This document shows positions 6,209 through 12,885 of a DNA stretch of 12,885 bases, in pieces. The notes under the pieces are model-generated. The model was not told the origin of the DNA, searched no databases, and saw only the letters and a program-made list of their open reading frames with translations. The position numbers and the translations under genes were made by a program. Origin of the DNA: DASVDE01 sp035558955 (GTDB lineage: Bacteria; Actinomycetota; Thermoleophilia; Solirubrobacterales; 70-9); contig DATMBX010000119.1 of the NCBI GenBank assembly GCA_035558955.1, positions 1 to 12,885 of the forward strand. Direction: 5' to 3'. How positions within the stretch are numbered: position 1 is the first letter of the stretch; each line of letters starts with the position of its first letter.

Positions 6209-6985
6209 TCAGCCGCCCGTCGACGTCGTGGTCTCGGTCGGGGAAGTGACGGGAGCGGTCGCCGTCACCGCGGCGGCATCGCTCGTTATCGGCACCGGCG
6301 CCGCGTCGAAGGCAACGACGATCTCGAATTTGGCGATGAAGGCACGGGTGCGGCAATCGTCCCCCGAGCTGGCGGCGTCGCCGGCCGAAGCGCCGGCAGC
6401 GCTCTCGTCGGCGAGTTGGGAGGACTGAACTCCCACGCGGGTCACCCCGTCGATGTCCTTGAGCGCGGTGACGAAGCCGGCCACCGCCTCCTGTCCGCTG
6501 GCGCAGCCGCTGATCTCCAGCGCCGGCCCCGGGGCCGCCGCCCGCAGGCCCGAAGCGCCGGAGGACCCACCCGAGCTGCCGCTCGACGATCCTTCCGCCG
6601 TCGCGCTCGGCGACGCGGTCGCGTTGAGGCTTACCAGCCAGACGTTGCCGGGAAGGACGAGTGAGAGCTCCCGCATCACCCGCTCCCAGTCGAAGCGGCT
6701 GTCGGCGAGGCTGGTTACCGTCGCCACCCTCTGCGCATGGAGGGTCTGGAACTGGGTGAAGGCTGCGAGGCGCTGAGCGCGCGCCGCGGCCGCGGAATCC
6801 TCGCGCTCAAGCCGGGCGACCTCCGCCTCGCGGTCGGCGATCTGGTTGCCGGTCAGGACCAGCGCAGTGATCCCGGCGAGGACGGCGACCAGCGCGCCGA
6901 CGACGACGTAGGCGATCGGCCCGGTCCGCAGCGGCGCGTTCTCGCCACGGCGCTCGTCGGTGGGGATGAGGTTGACGGGGCGCAT
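6209..6985 (-). CDS. pilN: Type IV pilus assembly protein PilN
   Basis: This 258-residue bitopic membrane protein starts MRPVNLIPTDERR. The N-terminal NLIP stretch corresponds to the conserved cytoplasmic motif of PilN that binds a groove in PilM. The membrane segment is at about 24-45, followed by a coiled coil (QIADREAEVARLERED, about 48-90). The core domain includes DWERVMRELSLVLPGNVWLV, typical of PilN. A Ser/Gly-rich insert (about 133-147) and a Thr/Pro-rich tail are extra. Two Cys (SGCASG and DDCRTR) could form a disulfide outside the cell. ATG 6985 shares one base with the pilM stop (TGATG). The frame extends upstream into pilM as an Arg-rich shadow, so the first ATG with the NLIP motif is taken as the start. 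Confidence 0.92.
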   Translation of the reverse strand: MRPVNLIPTDERRGENAPLRTGPIAYVVVGALVAVLAGITALVLTGNQIADREAEVARLEREDSAAAARAQRLAAFTQFQTLHAQRVATVTSLADSRFDWERVMRELSLVLPGNVWLVSLNATASPSATAEGSSSGSSGGSSGASGLRAAAPGPALEISGCASGQEAVAGFVTALKDIDGVTRVGVQSSQLADESAAGASAGDAASSGDDCRTRAFIAKFEIVVAFDAAPVPITSDAAAVTATAPVTSPTETTTSTGG

Positions 6986-8067
6986 CAGTGCTCCAGCGCG
7001 AGGCCGTAGGGAAGGGTCAGCCGCGCCGCGGCGCGCTCGTCGAAGGCGGACAGCCCGGGTGGGCGGACCGGGGCTACAGCGAGGCCGAGCGCCGCCTCGA
7101 GCCGCCCGCCGAGCCCGGGAATGGCGCTGCCGGGACCGCAGAGGACGACGCGCTCGACCCGCAGCGCCCCCTCCTGGGCGCCGTAGTAGTCGAGTGAGAG
7201 GCGCAGCTCGTCGATCAGTCCGGAGACCCCCTCCTCCAGGGCGCCGCGCGCCTCGGCGACGATCTCGGGGTCTCCCTCGATCTCCTCCGGCGCGCGCTCC
7301 AGCCCGACGTGCGCGAGCCACTGGTCGGCGTGTTCGAGGCTGAGGCCATGCGCGCCGGCGAAGCGGCCGGCGATGGTCTCCAGCCCGACGTGGGAGACGC
7401 GAGTGAAGAGACAGGCCCTCCCCCGCGCCACCGCGAGGTTGGTCACGTCGCCGAGGCTGCAGTAGAGGACCGCGCCGGTTGGCTGGCCCTGCGCGCCGTT
7501 GCCGGCGGGCTCGTCAACGTCGACGCCGGCGAGGGCGCGGATCATTCCGAAGGCGGAGAGATCGATGCCGACCGGCTGCAGGCCGGCGCGGCGGATCGGG
7601 TCGAGGAAGGACGCGACCATGTCGCGCCGGGCCGCGACGACGACGACGTCGATCTGGGGCTGGGAGCCCTCCTCGGCGGGGACGCCGCCGACGACCTGGT
7701 GCTCTAACACCGCCTGGTCGAGCGGCATCGGCATCTCCTCCTGGGCCTGGAAGCGCACCGCCGCGTCCAGCTCCTTGGGGTCCTCGATCGCCGGCAGGCG
7801 CAGGGTGCGGACGACGACCCGCTGGTTGCCGACGCCGAGCCGCACCCGCTTGGAGAGCTTGTGCTTGGAGAAGAGGGACTTGAGCGCCTCGGCGAGGCCG
7901 TCGGCGTCGGCCACCTCGCCCTCGCCGAAGACGCCGGCGGGGAGCGGCTCGATCGCGCTCGCGGTCACCTGGGCAGAGCCGTTGACGTGGACCTCGGCCG
8001 CGGCGATGCTGCCCGCCTCGATGTCGAGGCCGGCGACGGCGTCTGTCTTCTTCCTGGTCAATCTCAT
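6985..8067 (-). CDS. pilM: Type IV pilus assembly protein PilM, actin-like ATPase
   Basis: This 360-residue cytoplasmic protein has the actin/FtsA fold. The first phosphate motif is VAGLDIEAGSIAA (about 12-24). RTLRLPAIEDPKELDAAVRF and FQAQEEMPMPLDQAVLEHQV are PilM-typical. The second phosphate-like motif CSLGDVTNLAVARG lies near residue 200, and the adenosine motif VVLCGPGSAIPGLGGRLEAA near residues 306-325. PilM binds the N-terminus of PilN and is thought to connect the alignment complex with the cytoplasmic motor ATPases. It is the first gene of the pilMNO block, preceded by about 97 bases without a gene. The start ATG 8067 has no good Shine-Dalgarno directly upstream. A GAGGAGAGG run lies about 32 bases away beyond a small hairpin, and no alternative in-frame start exists before an upstream stop. 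Confidence 0.93.
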   Translation of the reverse strand: MRLTRKKTDAVAGLDIEAGSIAAAEVHVNGSAQVTASAIEPLPAGVFGEGEVADADGLAEALKSLFSKHKLSKRVRLGVGNQRVVVRTLRLPAIEDPKELDAAVRFQAQEEMPMPLDQAVLEHQVVGGVPAEEGSQPQIDVVVVAARRDMVASFLDPIRRAGLQPVGIDLSAFGMIRALAGVDVDEPAGNGAQGQPTGAVLYCSLGDVTNLAVARGRACLFTRVSHVGLETIAGRFAGAHGLSLEHADQWLAHVGLERAPEEIEGDPEIVAEARGALEEGVSGLIDELRLSLDYYGAQEGALRVERVVLCGPGSAIPGLGGRLEAALGLAVAPVRPPGLSAFDERAAARLTLPYGLALEH

Positions 8068-8161
8068 GAGGAAAGAACAGGGCGCAATACGCGCGCCTGC
8101 CTCTCCTCAATCGACAGAAACGCCCGAGATCTTGACCTCTGGGCGAGAGGTTTACTCAGTA
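8068..8161 (-). promoter_or_regulatory. Structured leader/promoter region of pilM
   Basis: This is the only sizeable gap inside the pilus cluster. Right after the pilD stop lies a hairpin with arms ACCTCT (8135-8140) and AGAGGT (8146-8151). Near pilM a second hairpin has arms GGCGC (8081-8085) and GCGCC (8093-8097). On the minus strand GAGGAGAGG (8108-8100) precedes the second hairpin, and TTTCCTC directly precedes the ATG; GAGGA and TCCTC are complementary. The gap probably holds a promoter, but I see no convincing -35/-10 pair. It does not match a riboswitch I can recognise. Confidence 0.35.
8135..8151 (-). terminator. Weak hairpin just after pilD
   Basis: The 6-bp perfect stem ACCTCT/AGAGGT has a 5-base loop and starts 10 bases beyond the pilD stop. 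No U-run follows on the minus strand (CAAGATC), so termination would be partial at best; it may only attenuate read-through into pilM. Confidence 0.25.
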
Positions 8162-8917
8162 CTAGGAGAAGGTGTTCAGGTACCAGTCCACCAGCTCCTC
8201 GCCGGCGAGCAGGCCGACGACGCCGCCGAGGGCGAGGAACGGGCCGAAAGGGATCGCTTTCTTGCGTGCCGCCGCCCCATGGCGGGCGATCATCGCCAGG
8301 CCGACGAGGGAGCCGGCAAGCAGGGCGACGAGGATCGCCGGGGCGACGTTCCGCCCCAGGAAGAGCCCCATCACGGCGGCCAGCTTCACGTCCCCCATCC
8401 CCATTCCGCGCGGGTAGGCGAGCGCCGCGAGGAAGAGCAGGCCGCCAGCCGCGACGGCGGCGATCGCCCGCTCCGGCAGGCTGCCCGGGTCGGCGATCGC
8501 CGCTATCGCGACGCCGAGCACGGTGGCCACGATGAGGATCTTGTTGGGGATGATCCGCCGCTCGAGGTCGGTCAGCGTGATCGCCACGAGCGCCGTCACG
8601 AAGACGAGCCCTAGCGCGACTTCCGCCGGGTCGTCCCAGAGGACGAGGACGGTGGCGGCGTATAGCGCGCCCAGCGCCAGCTCGGTCAGTGGATAGCGAG
8701 CCGAGATCGCTGCGCCGCAACAGCGCGCCCGCCCGCGCAGCAGCGCCCAGGATAGGACCGGGACGTTGTCGTAGGCGGCGATCTGCGCGCCGCAGGCGGG
8801 GCAGCGAGAGCGTGGCCCGACAATCGACTCACCGCGCGGCACCCGGTGCGCAACGACGGTGACGAAGCTGCCGGCGATCAGCCCCCCGAGAAAGGCGACC
8901 GCCGCGGCCAGTGCCAC
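8162..8917 (-). CDS. pilD: Prepilin peptidase (leader peptidase / N-methyltransferase type)
   Basis: This 251-residue polytopic membrane aspartyl protease cleaves and N-methylates type IV prepilins. Both catalytic aspartates are present: D117 in TLTDLERRIIPN and D176 in GMGMGDVKLA, the expected GxGD motif. The N-terminal cytoplasmic methyltransferase-like domain begins GSFVTVVAHRVPRGES and carries CPACG (C39, C42). The second half of its zinc site, normally another CxxC, is reduced to adjacent cysteines C66-C67 (RARCCGAAIS), followed by the usual RYPLTE. Six to eight hydrophobic segments follow. The GTG start lies three bases after the stop of the PilV-like prepilin, its likely substrate, so the two are co-translated. 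The stop is followed by the gap before pilM. The family assignment is secure; zinc binding is uncertain because of the altered cysteine spacing. Confidence 0.95.
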   Translation of the reverse strand: MALAAAVAFLGGLIAGSFVTVVAHRVPRGESIVGPRSRCPACGAQIAAYDNVPVLSWALLRGRARCCGAAISARYPLTELALGALYAATVLVLWDDPAEVALGLVFVTALVAITLTDLERRIIPNKILIVATVLGVAIAAIADPGSLPERAIAAVAAGGLLFLAALAYPRGMGMGDVKLAAVMGLFLGRNVAPAILVALLAGSLVGLAMIARHGAAARKKAIPFGPFLALGGVVGLLAGEELVDWYLNTFS

Positions 8918-8920
8918 TCG

Positions 8921-10351
8921 TTAGCCCCCGTCGATCGGCGTGTTGGTGTCGACCTCGATCCGCGTCGGGAAATCCGGGTGGTCGTACATGATCTCCACCG
9001 CATCGCCGGATGTGCCGCTCCGCTCGAGGCTGAGCGCCACCCCCAGCCGGTCCCCGGCCGGGATCGTGTAGGGAGCGCCGCCGAAGGTCATCGTTTTGCG
9101 GACCATACCCCAGCCTCCCGACGGCCAGAGGCCGTTGCCCCCAGGCGTGTAGATCCAGTAGGGAGGAAGGCCTCTGGATGTGTCCGTGAGCTGTGTATCC
9201 GTCGCGACGATGTCGGGGGCGACGCCGGTCTCATGGCGTCTGAAGAGGTAGATGCAGAGCGCGCCGCTGTAGGAGCCGTTCGCGAGCGTCTGCGTGTACA
9301 GCTCGATCGTCACCTTCTGGGTCATCGTGAAGTCGGAGGGCATCGGGTCGGTGACCCAGCGGTGGACCTGGGACGCCGGACTTGTCGTCCCCGTTGGCAG
9401 GAAGTGGCAGTCGGCGGTGTCGTCTCTGCGGATCTGCACCCCCTTGTCCGTATCCACGATCGGCTCTATGTCGGTCGAGTAGTCGTAGAGCAGCGGGCTG
9501 TCGGGGTCGGCGGGGGCCGGGTCGGGGGGGCCGCCCAGCAGGAGGGCGTCGGGCGCCCCCGCTCTAGTGCCGGTCTGCGGGCCGCCGGCGCAGGTGCCGA
9601 GCGTGTTGTGGAGCAGGTGGTCGCTCGCCACCTCCTGCCGCGACGTGGTCCCGCTCGCCGCGCATGGGGTGTCGGAGAGAAAGAACTGCTGCGCCGTCTC
9701 CACCCCGTTCGCTCCCGGGATCGGGTCGTTGAGGGCGCTGTCGGTGGGGTCGATGAAGTCCGAGGCGACCTCGACGTAGCCCCGCTCGCCCGACTGGTTG
9801 CCGGGCGTGTCGAGCTTCACCGCGACGACGATCTGCTTGTAGTCCTGCGTGCCGGGGCAGGTGGCGGCCGGGCAGCTCGTGTCGTCGCGCCAAACGACGT
9901 AGCGGTAGATAGCACCGCTTACATCGCCGCTGGTGAAGGGCGTCGGCCCGGGGGTGACGATGCCCCCGGCGACGAAGCCGCCGCCATAAAGGCTGCCGCC
10001 GTTGACAATCATGTTCGCGTAGTCGCTCGGCGGCTGGCGAATCAGCGCGAAGGTGCCGTTGCTGACCCGGTAGTTGGGGCTCAGCGGGTTGCTGACGTGG
10101 GCGGGCGCCGCGGTCATCGCCAGCTGGTCGTTGGTGAGGCTGCGCATCGCCTCCAACTCCTGCTGGGCGCGGTTGACGGCGACCTGCGTCGCCTTCGCCC
10201 GCTGCGTGTTCTTGGTCGCGGTGCTGAGCAGGCCGAAGGTGGTCAGCGCGCCGATGCTCAGGACCAGGGCGGCGACGACCATCTCGACGATGGTGAAACC
10301 GGCCTCGCGGCCTTGCGGGGAACCTGCCTGGGATGTGGAGCGGGCGAGCAC
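8921..10351 (-). CDS. PilV-like minor prepilin with large C-terminal beta domain
   Basis: This 476-residue protein carries a type III (class III) signal: a short positive leader ending in G18, then FTIVEMVVAALVLSIGAL. PilD cleavage after G18 would leave F at +1 and E at +5 (E23). The hydrophobic helix continues into a helical stalk (RAQQELEAMRSL). Residues about 60-200 form a pilin-like domain with paired cysteines (SCPAATC) and CPGTQDYKQIVVAVKL, as in PilV/GspI-type minor pilins. After a Pro/Asp-rich linker (GGPPDPAPADPDSP, near 270-285), residues about 285-476 form a separate beta-rich module. It ends in RLGVALSLERSGTSGDAVEI and IMYDHPDFPTRIEV, which looks like an extracellular jelly-roll or sandwich domain. 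Ordinary PilV proteins are 150-200 residues, so this one is more than twice the usual size. GTG 10351 lies one base after the preceding prepilin's stop. Confidence 0.88.
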   Translation of the reverse strand: MLARSTSQAGSPQGREAGFTIVEMVVAALVLSIGALTTFGLLSTATKNTQRAKATQVAVNRAQQELEAMRSLTNDQLAMTAAPAHVSNPLSPNYRVSNGTFALIRQPPSDYANMIVNGGSLYGGGFVAGGIVTPGPTPFTSGDVSGAIYRYVVWRDDTSCPAATCPGTQDYKQIVVAVKLDTPGNQSGERGYVEVASDFIDPTDSALNDPIPGANGVETAQQFFLSDTPCAASGTTSRQEVASDHLLHNTLGTCAGGPQTGTRAGAPDALLLGGPPDPAPADPDSPLLYDYSTDIEPIVDTDKGVQIRRDDTADCHFLPTGTTSPASQVHRWVTDPMPSDFTMTQKVTIELYTQTLANGSYSGALCIYLFRRHETGVAPDIVATDTQLTDTSRGLPPYWIYTPGGNGLWPSGGWGMVRKTMTFGGAPYTIPAGDRLGVALSLERSGTSGDAVEIMYDHPDFPTRIEVDTNTPIDGG

Positions 10352-10352
10352 G

Positions 10353-10964
10353 TCAGTAGCTCAAGGTCGCGTTGCGCAGGCTGGCCCCGTCGGAGACGGT
10401 CAGCGCGGCGGGCCCGCTGGGGTTGGGGATGCGCAGGGTGATTCCGACGTAGGTCGGCGGCGTCCCGGGGGCGGCCGGCCCGCAGGTGAGCGGATCGGCG
10501 TTCGTGCTGGGGACGTAGCAGAAGACGTTGCTGCTGTCGATGCCTGTGAAGACGATGGTCGGGGTCCCGGTGTAGACGCCCTCGTTGGCCTCCAGGCGGG
10601 AGCACGAGGTGGTCGTGCAGGTGTAGGTGACCTCGCATTTGATCGCCGGGGAGCCGCTCGCGAGGGTCCCGCTTCCCCCGCAGGCCGTGCGGCGGACGTA
10701 GGTGCGGAAGGAAACCGAGGAGGCGGTCATTCTGTCGACCGCGATGCCGTTGCGGATCTCCCGGGTGAGGCGCTCGGTCACCCAGCGCGCGTCGGAGACG
10801 TTGGCCGCGCGTTTGCTGACCTTCGGCTGAGTGCGCATCGCACTGACCAGCATCGTGCCAACAGCGCCGAGCAGGACGACGCCCATCGCCGAGGCGACGA
10901 GCAGCTCGACCAGGGTCAGCCCGGCCTGCTCGGAGGCGAGCCTCCCGCGGAGGGCGTGCCTCAT
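10353..10964 (-). CDS. PilW-like minor prepilin
   Basis: This 203-residue prepilin has a leader of 15 residues ending in G15 and a conserved LTLVELLVASAMGVVLLGAV core. E20 is at +5 after predicted PilD cleavage. The membrane helix is followed by a stalk with TQPKVSKRAANVSDARWVTE and RLTREIRNG, typical of PilW/GspJ-like pseudopilins, then a beta-rich globular part. Six cysteines downstream of residue 90 (in RTACGG, IKCEV, YTCTTTSC, VFCYV and LTCGP) suggest disulfide stabilisation outside the cell. ATG 10964 overlaps the stop of the beta-propeller gene (TGATG), implying coupled translation with it, and its own stop is one base from the next GTG. The longer upstream frame is a shadow of the propeller gene. 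It probably belongs to the initiating/tip complex with the PilV-like protein. Confidence 0.88.
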   Translation of the reverse strand: MRHALRGRLASEQAGLTLVELLVASAMGVVLLGAVGTMLVSAMRTQPKVSKRAANVSDARWVTERLTREIRNGIAVDRMTASSVSFRTYVRRTACGGSGTLASGSPAIKCEVTYTCTTTSCSRLEANEGVYTGTPTIVFTGIDSSNVFCYVPSTNADPLTCGPAAPGTPPTYVGITLRIPNPSGPAALTVSDGASLRNATLSY

Positions 10965-12885
10965 CACTTCACCACCTTGAAGGCCAGCTTCGCGACGCCG
11001 GGCTCCTGCGCCCCCGCGGCGTTGACGCCGGTCACCCGGAAGGTGTGCTTGCCCCAGCGCAGTCGCTTCAGCTTGGTCGGCGAGTTGCAGCCGAACCAGG
11101 CGCGGCGGTCGATCTTGCAGCGGAAGGTGGTCCCCTCCTGCCCGGTCGCGTCGGTGAAGCGGAAGACCGGCCGGCGCGCCCGCGTCTTCGTGCTGGGAGC
11201 GAAGGTGATCCGCGTCTGCGGGATCAGGAAGGTGCGATCGCCCGTCGCGGTTCCGCCGGTGGACGATCCGTCCGACCCGGAACCCGTTCCGGTCCCACCA
11301 CCGCCACTGCCGCCACCGCCCGGGTCGGGGGGAGGCGGCGCGGCGTCCTGCTGCTGGTAGGAGATCGAGTTCGAGCACTCGGAGATGACGCCGTCAGCCT
11401 CGGCCGTCGCCCGGAAGGTCGTCGTGGAGCCGGCGGCGACGGCGACCGAGATCCCCGGGCTGGTCAGCTGGGCGGCCGTCCCCGTGGCGACCGGCTCCCC
11501 CGAGCAGTCGGAGGAAACGTAGATCTTGATCGAGGAGCCGTCCGCGGCCTGGCCGAAGATCGACGGCGTCGTCGACGCGTTGGGCGACGCGGGGGTCGTC
11601 CCTCTCAGTGTGGGAGCCGGGGGGCCGAGCACCAGCCCCTGGCCATTGCCGACGGAGACCAGCAGGGTCCCGCCGAGCGTGCGGGAATAGACATCGCTCT
11701 CCCCGAGGAAGTCGTCGTCCCCGGCCAGCCGTTCTCTGGTGAGGAAGAAGGCGCGCAGGCCGTCCTGGGAAACGCCGTGGAGCTGCGCGTCGAAGGCTCC
11801 GTTGCCGTTGATCGCACCCGTGGAGACGAGGGCCGTGGAAGAGCCGGAGCGGTCGTACACGTCGGCGCTGGCATCCGTGTCGGCCGGGACGAGGGACTCG
11901 TCGGTTACGAAGAAGACATGCGACCCGTCTCTCGACGCCCCCGCGAAGTTGGCGTCGAAGGCGCCGTCCCCGCATCCGGGGGTGACGCAGGAGGAGTCGG
12001 CCGGAGAGGCGAGCGTCGTCGTGTCGGCCGCCAGGTCGCGGAGGTAGATGTCCTGGGATCCGTCTCCGTCGGCGTCCGTCAGCGGCTCCACGGTGCTGAC
12101 CGCCACCAGGGAGCTGGACGGCTGTGACGAGACCCACCTCAGGGACGCGGCGAAGTTCCCGTTGCCACAGCCCGGCAGGCAGGAAGCGCCGCCCGCCGAG
12201 ACCAGCTCGGTCGTAGAGCCGGTCCGGGCGTAGACATCCTGGGCTGTATCGAGGTCGGCGCCGTCGAGTCTTTCCCCTGTCGCGAAGAACACGGTGGCGC
12301 CGTCGGGCGAGCTGCCCGCGTAGAGGGCGTTGACCTCGCCATTGCCGCCGACCGAGCCGATCGAAGCGACACTCGCAACACCGCCTGACCAGTCGTAGAC
12401 GTCCTGCGAGCTGTCGGTGTCGGCCACAGAGACGCGATCTTTGGTCTCGAAGAAGACGTGCGCGCCGTCGCTGGACGCTCCCCCGAAGCTGGGATTGCAA
12501 GTCTGGCCCACCGGGCAGTCACCCGAGATCGAGACGAGGCTCGTCGTGTCGGCGACCAGGTCGCGCTCGTAGACGTCGGAGGCGCCGTCGGTGTCGGCGG
12601 CAACCAGGCCCTCCGCGGTCGTCAGAAAGGCCTTGACGCCGCTGTCCGACGCGCCGAGGAAGAAGGCCGAGATCGCCGCTCTGCCGCAGCCGGAGGGCTC
12701 GCAGGCGGCGGCGCCGCGCGAGACCAGCTCGGTCGCCCCTCCCGCCAGGTCGCGCGCGTAGACGTCCAGCGACGTCCCGGTGTCGGCGGGGCTGAGGCTC
12801 TCGGCGGTGGAGAAGAAGACCGTGTCGCCGTCGGCGGCGATGCCGCCGCCCGAGACGGGGCTGGCAGGGTCGCTGCCGTTGCCGC
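10964..12885 (-). CDS. Secreted multi-blade beta-propeller protein with Ig-like C-terminal domains (5' end outside window)
   Basis: The frame is open to the right edge, giving 639 residues with no natural start in view; the in-frame GTG at 12511 lies inside a repeat. At least seven repeats of 55-63 residues cover residues about 18-415. The pattern is DG..VFF.T.E.L..ADTD..QDVY.R....T.LVS, with the tail of an eighth at the edge. This is the PD40/TolB-type beta-propeller pattern common in secreted actinobacterial proteins. Asp-rich ADTD...DVY loops could bind calcium. An Ig-like domain follows (about 417-505, C-S-G-E to ISECSNSISY), then a Pro/Gly linker (PPPPDPGGGGSGGGG). The C-terminal beta domain has TTFRCKIDRRAWFGCNSPTK and GKHTFRVTGVNAAG, a recurrent actinobacterial surface-protein module. 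The stop overlaps the PilW-like start, so it is translationally coupled to the minor pilins, suggesting a pilus-associated role like PilY1. Confidence 0.85.
   Translation of the reverse strand, partial: GNGSDPASPVSGGGIAADGDTVFFSTAESLSPADTGTSLDVYARDLAGGATELVSRGAAACEPSGCGRAAISAFFLGASDSGVKAFLTTAEGLVAADTDGASDVYERDLVADTTSLVSISGDCPVGQTCNPSFGGASSDGAHVFFETKDRVSVADTDSSQDVYDWSGGVASVASIGSVGGNGEVNALYAGSSPDGATVFFATGERLDGADLDTAQDVYARTGSTTELVSAGGASCLPGCGNGNFAASLRWVSSQPSSSLVAVSTVEPLTDADGDGSQDIYLRDLAADTTTLASPADSSCVTPGCGDGAFDANFAGASRDGSHVFFVTDESLVPADTDASADVYDRSGSSTALVSTGAINGNGAFDAQLHGVSQDGLRAFFLTRERLAGDDDFLGESDVYSRTLGGTLLVSVGNGQGLVLGPPAPTLRGTTPASPNASTTPSIFGQAADGSSIKIYVSSDCSGEPVATGTAAQLTSPGISVAVAAGSTTTFRATAEADGVISECSNSISYQQQDAAPPPPDPGGGGSGGGGTGTGSGSDGSSTGGTATGDRTFLIPQTRITFAPSTKTRARRPVFRFTDATGQEGTTFRCKIDRRAWFGCNSPTKLKRLRWGKHTFRVTGVNAAGAQEPGVAKLAFKVVK
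11636..12832 (-). repeat. Seven in-frame beta-propeller repeats, about 165-190 bases each
   Basis: Each unit carries VFF/AFF, then a T.E/D.L strand, an ADxD loop, DVY/DIY and LVS. Starts in the partial protein are near residues 18, 80, 137, 193, 254, 317 and 373. Similarity is at protein level; the DNA copies have diverged. Four units (1, 2, 4, 5) end with a two-cysteine loop such as CLPGCG or CVTPGCG; units 3 and 6 have a short GNG loop without cysteines. Confidence 0.75.

Noticed and set aside
4984..6249. A 421-codon plus-strand frame across pilO and its neighbour
   Set aside because: Arg/Gly-rich shadow without motifs; it spans several real genes with overlapping starts and stops on the other strand.
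6986..7321. An upstream extension of PilN into the pilM gene
   Set aside because: The extension is Arg/Ala/Gly-rich shadow of pilM; the true N-terminus with the NLIP motif begins at the overlapping ATG.
8846..10441. A 531-codon open frame on the plus strand, antisense to the PilV-like gene
   Set aside because: Its translation is Arg/Gly/Val/Ala-rich with no recognisable motif, while the minus strand has a clear prepilin signal and structured domains. Long antisense frames are expected at this GC content.
12509..12511. GTG 12511 as the start of the propeller protein
   Set aside because: The same frame continues to the window edge with two more complete propeller repeats, so this codon is internal.

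Overview
The window is a GC-rich, densely coded stretch of a bacterial chromosome. No stretch of 300 bases lacks a gene. Codon use, GTG/TTG starts, a paired ArsA/Get3-type ATPase locus and Thr/Ser/Pro/Gly-rich extracellular linkers suggest an actinobacterium. The combination of PilMNO pilus genes, a prepilin peptidase and long minor pilins fits the Thermoleophilia/Solirubrobacterales best. That placement is an inference from gene content, not a sequence match.

Left part (1-2385). A gene cut by the left edge starts at 242 on the minus strand. Its last visible residues (HDLIAPSRHEV) resemble the N-terminal region of actinobacterial VirB4-like conjugation ATPases. Two ArsA/Get3-family ATPases run on the plus strand and overlap by one base. 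Only the first has the signature lysine of the P-loop, so the pair probably works as an asymmetric complex.

Centre (2386-4564). A 63-base gap between convergent genes is almost filled by a perfect 19-bp inverted repeat, probably a two-way terminator. On the minus strand follow a 525-residue protein of unknown function and, upstream of it, an HxlR-family regulator. The regulator's promoter region carries a perfect 10-bp palindrome that is a good operator candidate.

Right part (4565-12885, all minus strand). This is a type IV pilus cluster. In order of transcription it encodes a secreted beta-propeller protein (5' end beyond the window), a PilW-like prepilin, a long PilV-like prepilin with an extra C-terminal domain, and prepilin peptidase PilD. 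After a break of about 97 bases come PilM, PilN, PilO and a membrane protein in the PilP position. Within each block genes overlap or lie 1-3 bases apart, so translation is probably coupled. PilD would trim the prepilins, PilM/N/O plus the PilP-position protein would form the alignment complex in and under the membrane, and the propeller plus the two minor pilins look like a pilus-tip module. This module parallels the PilY1/PilW/PilV arrangement of proteobacteria but is built from different domains. The assembly motors (PilB, PilT), platform (PilC) and major pilin are not in the window.
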